Shown: positions 23,199 to 29,234 of the stretch, one piece after another
How the letters are laid out: each line of letters begins with the position of its first letter
How positions within the stretch are numbered: position 1 is the first letter of the stretch
Source: Acetobacteraceae bacterium UBA6159
GTDB lineage: Bacteria; Pseudomonadota; Alphaproteobacteria; Acetobacterales; Acetobacteraceae
Direction of reading: 5' to 3'
DNA: 29,234 bases
Assembly (NCBI GenBank): GCA_002422345.1
Contig: DIUL01000112.1
Span: 25,839 to 55,072 of the forward strand
Program-made: the position numbers and the translations under genes
Notes under the pieces: generated by a model
The model's input: the letters and a program-made list of their open reading frames with translations, nothing else
Told to the model about the DNA's origin: nothing
Databases searched by the model: none

Positions 23199-23366
23199 GA
23201 CGGTGTCTCCCTTGATGTTGGGGCGCCGGTTGCGCCACCGTCACGTTCCGCGAAGGCGGACCAGCCGGGACCCTGTTCTGGCGGGGTCGCGGTGGCGGGC
23301 CTCCGGTCGCCATGACGGCGGGGCGCACCCAGGCGAGGCCACGGCCCCGCCGGACGCCCGATTGCC

Positions 23367-23852
<486 letters not shown>

Positions 23853-23983
23853 CGTGCTCCCCTTCTCTGGACGTGTCTCATACGGGTCGGGCCGCCCCGG
23901 GAGTATCGTTCCGGGGCGGTCCGCTGGTGGCGAGTGTGGTCGGGCGGACGGGGGGCGGTCAAGCGGGGTGATGGAGGAAGGCG

Positions 23984-24218
23984 CGGGGCTTTGCCCCGGA
24001 CCCCACAAAGGGGCGCTGCCCCTTTGATCCCCGCTAAGGGCACAGCCCTTAGAACCAATTGGTTGGGGGGATTCCGGGAGGGGCTGAGGTGATGTTTCAA
24101 CCACCACCTCAGCCCCTCCCGGAATCCCCCCAAACTGACCGGTTCCAAGGGCCGTCGCCCTTGGCAGGGGGTCAAGGGGGACAGCGTCCCCCTTGCGGGG
24201 TCCCGGGGCGGAGCCCCG
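23984..24218. repeat. Seven-hairpin palindromic array, copy B
   Basis: The block is built on the same plan as 1769-1997: hairpins at 23984-23998 (6-bp stem), 24006-24026 (9 bp), 24034-24052 (8 bp), a central 29-bp perfect inverted repeat (24063-24091 with 24105-24133, 13-nt loop), 24145-24164 (8 bp), 24173-24195 (10 bp) and 24204-24218 (6 bp). Most small loops are 3 nt. The third hairpin shares the 15-mer AAGGGCACAGCCCTT with the third hairpin of copy A, while the central stems are unrelated in sequence. It abuts the stop codon of the minus-strand CoA-transferase gene at 24222. With 23853-23983, where I see nothing, it fills the 369-nt gap before the 2Fe-2S subunit gene. Confidence 0.85.
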
Positions 24219-24221
24219 CCT

Positions 24222-25424
24222 CTACCGCCCGTCCGTCTTCACCACACCCTTCGCCACCAGCCCATCGATCTCGGCCGCCGAGTACCCGACCTCTCCCAAC
24301 ACTTCCCGCGTATGCTGCCCCAGCCGAGGCGCGAACCCACCCACCCTAGGCTCCGTCTCGGACCAAACGCTCGGCTCCCGCATCGTCCGGATCCGCCCTT
24401 CGGAGGGATGATCCCGGAACACGAAGAACTTGCGGTCGGTCAGATGCGGGTCGTCCATCAGGCTCTCCAGCGTATGCGGCTGGATGCAGGGGATGTCGTT
24501 CTTCTGCAGCAGTTCCACCCATTCCGCCGTGGAGCGGTGCTTCAGCTCCGCCTCCACCATCCCGTACAGGTCATCGATATTCGCCGTCCGCGCGCCGATA
24601 TCGGCGAACCGAGGGTCCCCATCCAGCAGATGCCCCTTCCCCGCCGCCTGGAAGAACCGCTGCCATTGCCCGTCATTGTAGGGCAGCACGGCCAGGAACC
24701 CATCCGCCGTCGCATAGGGCCGCCGGTTGCGCGACAACGTCCGGGGATAGCCGGCCGGGCTGGTCGGAGGATCGAACGTCGTGCCCTGCATGTGCTCGGA
24801 CAGCACAAAGCGCACCATCGTCTCGAACATCGGCACTTCGATGAACTGCCCAACCCCGGTGCGAGCCTTGCACAGCAGCCCGGCGAGCAGGGCGTTCGCC
24901 GCCTCCGACCCCACGATCCGGTCGATCGCCGCCATCGGGATGTAGCGCGGCTGCCCACTGGACCGTTCCAGCAGCATGGCGACACCCGAGGCCGCCTGGA
25001 TCAAATCGTCATAGGCCGGCCGTCCCACATAGCGCCCGCCGCTGCCGAAGCCGACCATGTTCAGGTAGACGATGCCGGGATTGACCGCCTTCACGCCCTC
25101 ATAATCCAGCCCCAGCCGCTTCAGCGCCTGGGGGCGGATGTTGGAGGCCAGCGCATCGACACCGGTGGCCAGGCGCAGCAGCGCCTCCTTCGCCTCGGGC
25201 TGCTTCAGGTCCATGCAGATGGAGCGCTTGGCGCGCGCATTGTGCTGGAACGTCCCGCTCATGCCCCGATTGCGCGGCACGCCGGTGTAGCGGCTCGAGT
25301 CGCCCTCCGGCGCCTCCACCTTGATCACGTCGGCGCCGAAATCCGCCACGGTCCGGGTGCACCACGGGCCCATCTGCACCGTGGTCAGGTCGAGAATACG
25401 TAGGCCGGCGAGAGGTCCGCTCAT
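24222..25424 (-). CDS. CaiB/BaiF-type CoA-transferase (class III)
   Basis: The product is 400 residues from the ATG at 25422-25424, giving the standard opening MSGPLAGLRILDLTTVQMGPW. A GTG at 25457 would add 11 residues, and neither has a strong ribosome-binding site. The conserved DFGADVIKVEAPEGD, NARAKRSICMDLK and GVDALASNIRPQ segments are present. The catalytic Asp, which forms an acyl-anhydride intermediate, lies in PAYDDLIQAASG (Asp139 or 140). Class III enzymes move CoA between carboxylic acids by a ping-pong-like mechanism (formyl-CoA transferase, carnitine and bile-acid enzymes, succinyl-CoA donors). The substrate cannot be determined. It lies upstream of the molybdenum hydroxylase on the same strand and is divergent from the tandem CMD protein gene. 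Confidence 0.92.
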   Translation of the reverse strand: MSGPLAGLRILDLTTVQMGPWCTRTVADFGADVIKVEAPEGDSSRYTGVPRNRGMSGTFQHNARAKRSICMDLKQPEAKEALLRLATGVDALASNIRPQALKRLGLDYEGVKAVNPGIVYLNMVGFGSGGRYVGRPAYDDLIQAASGVAMLLERSSGQPRYIPMAAIDRIVGSEAANALLAGLLCKARTGVGQFIEVPMFETMVRFVLSEHMQGTTFDPPTSPAGYPRTLSRNRRPYATADGFLAVLPYNDGQWQRFFQAAGKGHLLDGDPRFADIGARTANIDDLYGMVEAELKHRSTAEWVELLQKNDIPCIQPHTLESLMDDPHLTDRKFFVFRDHPSEGRIRTMREPSVWSETEPRVGGFAPRLGQHTREVLGEVGYSAAEIDGLVAKGVVKTDGR

Positions 25425-25587
25425 GGGGCTGGGATCCGAAACTGTGCCGCGGATCACAACCGACCCGCCTGGAAGGCGGCGATGTTAGGCAGGCCCGCCA
25501 GGATCGGCAAACTCGACACCGGGACGCCGGACGGGGACAATGCCCGCATCATCCGCCGCAAGACCGGACCAGCAAAAGGAAACAGCC

Positions 25588-26367
25588 ATGACCGTCCCTG
25601 CCGCCGAACGAAAAGACCAGATCAAGCAGGATTTCATCAACGCCCGCGGCTACTGGAGCAAGAGCTGGGACACCCTGCTCGACATCTCCCCCGCGTATTT
25701 CGAGGCCTATTCCAAGCTCTCCTCCGCCCCGTGGAAAAGCGGCACCCTGCCGCCGAAGGTGAAGGAATTCATCTACATCGCGATCGATTCCTCGACGACG
25801 CACATGTACGAACCCGGCCTGCGCGTGCATATCCGCAACGCGCTGAGATACGGCGCGACCCGGGATGAGATCATGGAGGTCTACCAGCTCACCTCCGTCC
25901 TCGGCGTCCACACGATCACCTCCAGCGTGCCGATCCTGGTGGATGTGCTGAAGAACGCCGGCCGCGGCGGGGAGATGCCGAAAGGCCCCCTCAGCCCCAG
26001 ACAGGAGAAGCTGAAGGCCGATTTCATCGCCGCCCGCGGCTACTGGGCGGACCTGTGGGACAACGTCCTGCTGCTGTCGCCCGACTATTTCGAGGCCTAT
26101 GCCGAGTTCTCCTCCGTCCCCTGGAAGCACGGCACCCTGGAACCGAAGGTGCGGGAACTGATCTACATCGCCATCGATGCCGCCACGACGCACCTCTACG
26201 ACCCCGGCACCAAGATCCACATGGAGAACGCGCTGAAACAGGGCGCCACCCCGGCCGAGATCATGGAGGTCCTGGAACTGACCAGCGTGCTCGGCGTCCA
26301 CACCATCTCGGTCGGCCTGCCGGCGCTGCTCGACGAACTGCAGAAGTGGGAGGCGGAAAAGAAATAG
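25588..26367 (+). CDS. Tandem carboxymuconolactone-decarboxylase-like protein, cysteine-free
   Basis: The product is 259 residues from the ATG at 25588, with AAAGGA eight bases upstream. Two homologous units of about 110 residues occur, about 15-120 and 140-245, matching line for line: ARGYWSKSWDTLLDISPAYF with ARGYWADLWDNVLLLSPDYF, then KVKEFIYIAIDSSTTH with KVRELIYIAIDAATTH, then GATRDEIMEVYQLTSVLGVHTI with GATPAEIMEVLELTSVLGVHTI. The family (CMD/AhpD-like) includes 4-carboxymuconolactone decarboxylase and peroxidase-type AhpD. AhpD-type activity needs a CxxC with a nearby His. Here the equivalent place reads STTHMY and ATTHLY, and the protein contains no Cys, so a thiol peroxidase is excluded and a decarboxylase or structural role is possible. 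It is divergent from the CaiB-like gene. Confidence 0.88.
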   Translation: MTVPAAERKDQIKQDFINARGYWSKSWDTLLDISPAYFEAYSKLSSAPWKSGTLPPKVKEFIYIAIDSSTTHMYEPGLRVHIRNALRYGATRDEIMEVYQLTSVLGVHTITSSVPILVDVLKNAGRGGEMPKGPLSPRQEKLKADFIAARGYWADLWDNVLLLSPDYFEAYAEFSSVPWKHGTLEPKVRELIYIAIDAATTHLYDPGTKIHMENALKQGATPAEIMEVLELTSVLGVHTISVGLPALLDELQKWEAEKK

Positions 26368-26412
26368 CCCCAGACACTGGCTTTCGGGCGCGGGCCGGCT
26401 GACACTGGCCCG

Positions 26413-27453
26413 ATGCCTCATCCCGAAACCTGGCTGCGGACGCGGCCCGAGGGCCTGTGGTGCGAACCGGGCGATTTCTTCATCGACCCGGTCCGCGCCG
26501 TCGACCGCGCCATCATCACCCACGCCCATTCCGATCATGCCCGCCCCGGCCACCGCGCGGTCCTGGCAACGCCGGAGACCCTGGCGCTGATGCGCGCCCG
26601 CCTCGGCGAAACCGGGGCCGGCGCCTCCCAGCAGGCCATGGCGTTCGGGGCGCCGGTGACGATCGGGGATGTCCGCGTCTCCCTCGCCCCCGCCGGCCAC
26701 GTCCTCGGCAGCGCCCAGGTGGTGATGGCGTATCGGGGTAGCCGAACCGTCGTCAGCGGCGACTACAAGCGGGCGCCGGACGCGACCTGCACGGGCTTCG
26801 AACCGATCGCTTGCGACGTCTTCGTCACCGAGGCCACCTTCGCCCTGCCCGTCTTCGTCCATCCCCCGGCGGACCAGGAAATCACCCGCCTGCTCGACAG
26901 CCTGGTCCTGTTCCCCGACCGCACCCATGTCGTCGGCTGCTACGCGCTCGGCAAATGCCAGCGCCTCATCAGCCTGCTGCGCGCCGCCGGATGGGACGGG
27001 CCGATCTGGCTGCACGGCGCCCTGGCGGCGATGTGCGACGTCTACCGGGCCTGCGGCATCGACCTCGGGCCGACCAGGCTGGTGGCCGATGCCGCGAAGG
27101 GCGACCTCGCCGGCGCCATCGTCCTCGCGCCCCCCAGCGCGATCGCCGACCGCTGGTCCCGCCGGCTGGAAGACCCGATCGCAGCCCTCGCCTCCGGCTG
27201 GATGCGCGTCCGCCAACGCGCCAGGCAACGAGGCGTCGAACTGCCGCTCGTCATCTCCGACCACGCCGACTGGAACGAACTCAACGCCACGCTGGATGAC
27301 GTCGGCGCGCCGGAGGTCTGGGTCACCCATGGCCGCGAGGAAGCCCTGATCCACGCCGCCGCCCAACGCGGAATCCGAGGCCGCGCGCTTCGCCTGGTGG
27401 GCTATGGCGACGAGGACGACGAACCCCTTGCACCGGATGCACCAAACATCTAA
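26413..27453 (+). CDS. Ligase-associated DNA exonuclease (MBL/SNM1-like)
   Basis: The product is 346 residues. The metal motif THAHSDHARPGH is at 36-47, followed by GHVLGSAQVVM, SGDYKRAPDATC, VTEATFALPVFV, CYALGKCQRLI, and a late His-rich pair (SDHADWNEL, VTHGREE). This order is diagnostic of the bacterial ligase-associated exonuclease family, MBL-fold nucleases related to SNM1/Pso2 and CPSF-73. They usually sit in a DNA-repair cluster with an ATP-dependent DNA ligase, an Lhr-type helicase and a small phosphoesterase. None of these partners is in the window. The ATG at 26413 follows the CMD gene by 45 nt. The -10 box of the downstream toxin-antitoxin promoter overlaps its stop codon (TAA, 27451-27453). 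Confidence 0.92.
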   Translation: MPHPETWLRTRPEGLWCEPGDFFIDPVRAVDRAIITHAHSDHARPGHRAVLATPETLALMRARLGETGAGASQQAMAFGAPVTIGDVRVSLAPAGHVLGSAQVVMAYRGSRTVVSGDYKRAPDATCTGFEPIACDVFVTEATFALPVFVHPPADQEITRLLDSLVLFPDRTHVVGCYALGKCQRLISLLRAAGWDGPIWLHGALAAMCDVYRACGIDLGPTRLVADAAKGDLAGAIVLAPPSAIADRWSRRLEDPIAALASGWMRVRQRARQRGVELPLVISDHADWNELNATLDDVGAPEVWVTHGREEALIHAAAQRGIRGRALRLVGYGDEDDEPLAPDAPNI

Positions 27454-27456
27454 ATT
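27428..27456 (+). promoter_or_regulatory. Candidate promoter for the FitA/VapC operon
   Basis: TTGCAC (27428-27433), 17 nt, then TAAATT (27451-27456) gives good sigma-70 spacing. The -10 overlaps the exonuclease stop codon. Immediately downstream are the palindromes TGGCGCCA (27456-27463 region) and CCATAATGG (27461-27469), possible operator sequences for the ribbon-helix-helix antitoxin. This is a candidate only. Confidence 0.5.
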
Positions 27457-27488
27457 GGCGCCATAATGGAACCACCGGAAATAATCCG

Positions 27489-27740
27489 ATGCCTGTTAAC
27501 CTTTCGATAAAGAATGCCCCTGATGATGTGGTCGCCCGCCTGAAGGACCGGGCGACGCGCAATCATCGATCCCTGCAAGGTGAACTCATGGCCATCATTG
27601 AAGAAGCGGTCACCCTGCCCCCCAAGCGCCCCCTCACCCTCGAAGAATACCGCGCCCGCATCCAGGCGCTCGGCCTCAACGCGGTGGACGAATCGGCCGC
27701 CATCATCCGGGCCGATCGCGATGCGCGCGGTCAGCGTTAA
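27489..27740 (+). CDS. FitA-like ribbon-helix-helix antitoxin
   Basis: The product is 83 residues from the ATG at 27489. The N-terminal 45 residues (VNLSIKNAPDDVVARLKDRATRNHRSLQGELMAIIEEAV) match the FitA/Arc-type ribbon-helix-helix fold: a beta strand of alternating residues, then two amphipathic helices with the N-H-R-S-L-Q-G-E-L turn. The C-terminal tail (LTLEEYRARIQALGL and onward) is the usual toxin-wrapping region. It should bind its own promoter and neutralise the PIN toxin, whose start codon overlaps its last 20 nt. The pair is a type II toxin-antitoxin system. Confidence 0.88.
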   Translation: MPVNLSIKNAPDDVVARLKDRATRNHRSLQGELMAIIEEAVTLPPKRPLTLEEYRARIQALGLNAVDESAAIIRADRDARGQR

Positions 27741-28104
27741 GGTCGTCGACGCCTCGGCCCTGGCGGCTCTCGTGTTCGGCGAACCCGCCGGGGACTGGGT
27801 GGCCGACCAGATCCGGGACTGTGAGCTCATCGCCCCGGCGCTGCTGGACTATGAAATGGCGAATGTCTGCCTGGTCAAAAGCCGCAAGCAGCCCGCACTC
27901 CGGAACGCCCTGCGGCGCGCGCTGGCGATGCCCGGCCCGGGCGTGGAGACGATCCAGGTGGACCACATGGAAGTGCTGACCCTCGCCGAGGACACCGGCC
28001 TGACGATCTACGACGCGGCCTACCTCTGGCTGGCGCAGTCGATGGGAACCGGGCTGGTGACGCTCGACAAGCAGCTCGCCGCCGCGATGGCGTCCCCCCG
28101 ATGA
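27721..28104 (+). CDS. VapC/FitB-type PIN-domain ribonuclease toxin
   Basis: The product is 127 residues from the ATG at 27721, 20 nt inside the antitoxin gene. The four acidic residues of a PIN nuclease are present: Asp10 in VVDASALAAL, Glu45 in DYEMANV, Asp98 in TIYDAAYLWLA and Asp116 in LVTLDKQLA. VapC-type toxins are Mg-dependent endonucleases that cleave tRNA or rRNA and stop translation. The stop codon TGA overlaps the next ATG in ATGA, so the downstream cupin gene is probably on the same transcript, although its function appears unrelated. All catalytic residues are intact, so the toxin is probably active. Confidence 0.9.
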   Translation: MRAVSVKVVDASALAALVFGEPAGDWVADQIRDCELIAPALLDYEMANVCLVKSRKQPALRNALRRALAMPGPGVETIQVDHMEVLTLAEDTGLTIYDAAYLWLAQSMGTGLVTLDKQLAAAMASPR

Positions 28105-28595
28105 CCCAGCCGTTGAGGTTCACCTTCGCGGATGATGGCGCGATCCCGAACTCCCGCCTGCCGTTGCTGGTCTATCGCGCGGCCCTGCCCGCAGATCCCG
28201 TGGCGATGGAGCAGGCCTTCGCGGCCCATCGCTGGCCGCCTGCCTGGCGCGACGGGGTCCACCCGTTCCACCACTTCCACAGCAACACGCATGAAGCCCT
28301 GGGAGTCGCCCGCGGCAGCGCGAAGGTCCAGTTCGGCGGCCCGACCGGCCAGGCGCTGACGGTGCAGGCCGGCGATGTCGTCGTGGTGCCCGCCGGCGTC
28401 GGCCACTGCAACCTGGAGCAGACGGCCGACCTGCTGATCGTCGGTGCCTATCCCGACAACGCGCCCCGCCCGGACATGCACCGCGGCCGGAGCAGCGATC
28501 ACGCCCGCGTGGTGCGCGACGTGGCGGCCGTGCCGATGCCGAACGCCGACCCGGTCTCCGGCGTCGACGGACCGATGCGCGACGCCTGGTCCTGA
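28101..28595 (+). CDS. YjlB-like cupin domain protein
   Basis: The product is 164 residues from the ATG at 28101, overlapping the VapC stop codon by 4 nt. One cupin barrel is visible: HPFHHFHSNTHEALGVARGSAKVQFGG (His ligands and the first cupin motif), then VQAGDVVVVPAGVGHCNLE (second motif with G-x-G-H). The C-terminal part with GAYPDNAPRPD matches the YjlB group of soluble single-domain cupins. Members bind a divalent metal, and the reaction is unknown. It converges on the VOC gene with one base between the stop codons. Coupling to a toxin-antitoxin pair is unusual and may be chance, since short overlaps are common in compact GC-rich genomes. Confidence 0.88.
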   Translation: MTQPLRFTFADDGAIPNSRLPLLVYRAALPADPVAMEQAFAAHRWPPAWRDGVHPFHHFHSNTHEALGVARGSAKVQFGGPTGQALTVQAGDVVVVPAGVGHCNLEQTADLLIVGAYPDNAPRPDMHRGRSSDHARVVRDVAAVPMPNADPVSGVDGPMRDAWS

Positions 28596-28596
28596 C

Positions 28597-29148
28597 CTAC
28601 TCGTGCGGCCGCAGGTCGTTGTTCGGCCGGTGGTCCCCGCCCACCCACCGCTTCAGTTCAGCATGCGCGTCGGATCGGCGGATGCGGTCGATGGCGGCGG
28701 CCTCGGGCGGATCGACGGTGAACTCCACGATCAGCCCATCCGGCGATGAGCAGTACATCGACTTGCAATAGCCATGATCCGTCTCCCGCGCCGGGGTGCC
28801 AGCGACCTTCAGCCGGTCGACCAGTTCCGTATAGCCCGCCTCGTCCACCTTGAAGGCGACATGGTCGAAGATGCCGATCTCGGCCGGCTTCTCTGCCTGC
28901 GTCCGGCGATAGACTTCGTCATCCGCGAAGGAGAAGAACGCCAGCGCCCCGCCATCCGCCATGCCGTAGAAAGTGTGGCACATCGGGACCTCCCGGTTGA
29001 CCCAGGGGCTGAAATGGCTCTCGCACCAGGTGGCGATCAGGGGAATGCCGAGCACATCCTCGAAGAAGGCGCGGTTCGCCTCCTGGTCACGGACGACATA
29101 GGCATGGTGATGCAGGCGCTCCGGCGGGTGGGACAGCAGCTTGGTCAT
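28597..29148 (-). CDS. VOC-superfamily protein (glyoxalase/extradiol-dioxygenase fold)
   Basis: The product is 183 residues from the ATG at 29146-29148, with GGAG nine bases upstream. Two beta-alpha-beta-beta-beta units are visible: LHHHAYVVRDQEANRAFFEDVLGIPL in the first, and FDHVAFKVDEAGYTELVDRLKVAG with YCSSPDGLIVEFTVDP in the second. Metal-binding candidates are His14/15, His in FDHVAF and Glu in VEFTVD. VOC enzymes include glyoxalase I, methylmalonyl-CoA epimerase, extradiol dioxygenases and resistance proteins. The segment SHFSPWVNREVPMCHTFYGMADGG is not one I can tie to a specific activity. It is the only minus-strand gene at the right edge. Confidence 0.86.
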   Translation of the reverse strand: MTKLLSHPPERLHHHAYVVRDQEANRAFFEDVLGIPLIATWCESHFSPWVNREVPMCHTFYGMADGGALAFFSFADDEVYRRTQAEKPAEIGIFDHVAFKVDEAGYTELVDRLKVAGTPARETDHGYCKSMYCSSPDGLIVEFTVDPPEAAAIDRIRRSDAHAELKRWVGGDHRPNNDLRPHE

Positions 29149-29226
29149 GACGGGATACTCCGATCCCAGCTTGCCCCCGGCCCTTGTGTCGCCGCAAGCT
29201 GATCCGAAGCACAGGGCAATCGGGTG

Positions 29227-29232
29227 AAGGAG
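29227..29232 (+). promoter_or_regulatory. Ribosome-binding site for a gene starting beyond the window
   Basis: AAGGAG lies at the extreme right edge with no downstream start codon inside the window. Its position, divergent from the VOC gene, suggests a plus-strand gene starting within about 10 nt of the end. This is inference from an isolated motif. Confidence 0.4.
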
Positions 29233-29234
29233 TA

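Noticed and set aside
20892..23315. Long open frame opposite the molybdenum hydroxylase large subunit
   Set aside because: The minus strand encodes a complete family protein with all motifs. The opposite frame is an artefact of third-position GC.
25549..27366. Long minus-strand open frame opposite the CMD and exonuclease genes
   Set aside because: Both plus-strand genes have clear motifs and ribosome-binding sites, and the opposite frame has none.

Overview
High-GC bacterial chromosome segment, most likely from an alphaproteobacterium and plausibly Acetobacteraceae. The basis is GC-rich codon use, a DUF2336 protein, DUF2061-type repeats, a RES/Xre toxin-antitoxin pair, a ligase-associated exonuclease, many small catabolic genes and GC-rich hairpin arrays between genes. 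The family-level placement is inference. I found no rRNA, tRNA, CRISPR array, insertion sequence or phage gene.

Layout. 1-2009: the 3' end of an ammonium transporter, a strong hairpin, a BBP2-type outer-membrane porin with its own terminator, then an array of seven hairpins (1769-1997). 2010-3701 (minus): an EamA exporter and pgeF. 3866-6274 (plus): an acyl-CoA-dehydrogenase-like flavoenzyme, a GlcG/HbpS-like protein and a metallophosphoesterase. 6275-7203 (minus): a RES toxin and Xre/MbcA/ParS-type antitoxin with a near-consensus promoter and an operator-like inverted repeat. 7211-11037: a GMC oxidoreductase, an MBL-fold hydrolase and an HpaI-type aldolase. 11320-13130 (plus): a Gly-zipper lipoprotein, a small acidic protein, a double PRC-barrel protein and a 25-residue membrane peptide, which together look like an envelope or stress cluster. 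13190-14884: a nucleoside deaminase converging on an M20 amidohydrolase. 15188-19634: a DUF2336 protein, an alpha/beta hydrolase, a tandem DUF2061 membrane protein, a protein of unknown function, a thiamine-binding-like YkoF domain and a SAM methyltransferase.

19651-25424: a block of direct repeats, then (minus) a three-subunit molybdenum hydroxylase. Its order of transcription is small (2Fe-2S), large (molybdopterin), medium (FAD), and its active-site loop is AYRGAGR, the form II CO-dehydrogenase-like type. It lies downstream of a CaiB/BaiF CoA-transferase and is separated from it by a second seven-hairpin array (23984-24218). 25588-28595 (plus): a cysteine-free tandem carboxymuconolactone-decarboxylase-like protein, an orphan ligase-associated DNA exonuclease, a FitA/VapC-type toxin-antitoxin pair and a YjlB-like cupin. 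28597-29148 (minus): a VOC-family enzyme. The last bases carry a ribosome-binding site for a gene beyond the window.

The metabolic genes look like a scattered heterotrophic repertoire (alcohol oxidation, 2-oxo-acid aldol cleavage, CoA transfer, purine or pyrimidine breakdown) rather than one pathway. The observations I rate highest are the two hairpin arrays built on the same plan, the cysteine-free tandem CMD protein, the form II-like molybdenum hydroxylase, the RES/Xre promoter-operator, and the 25-residue membrane peptide.
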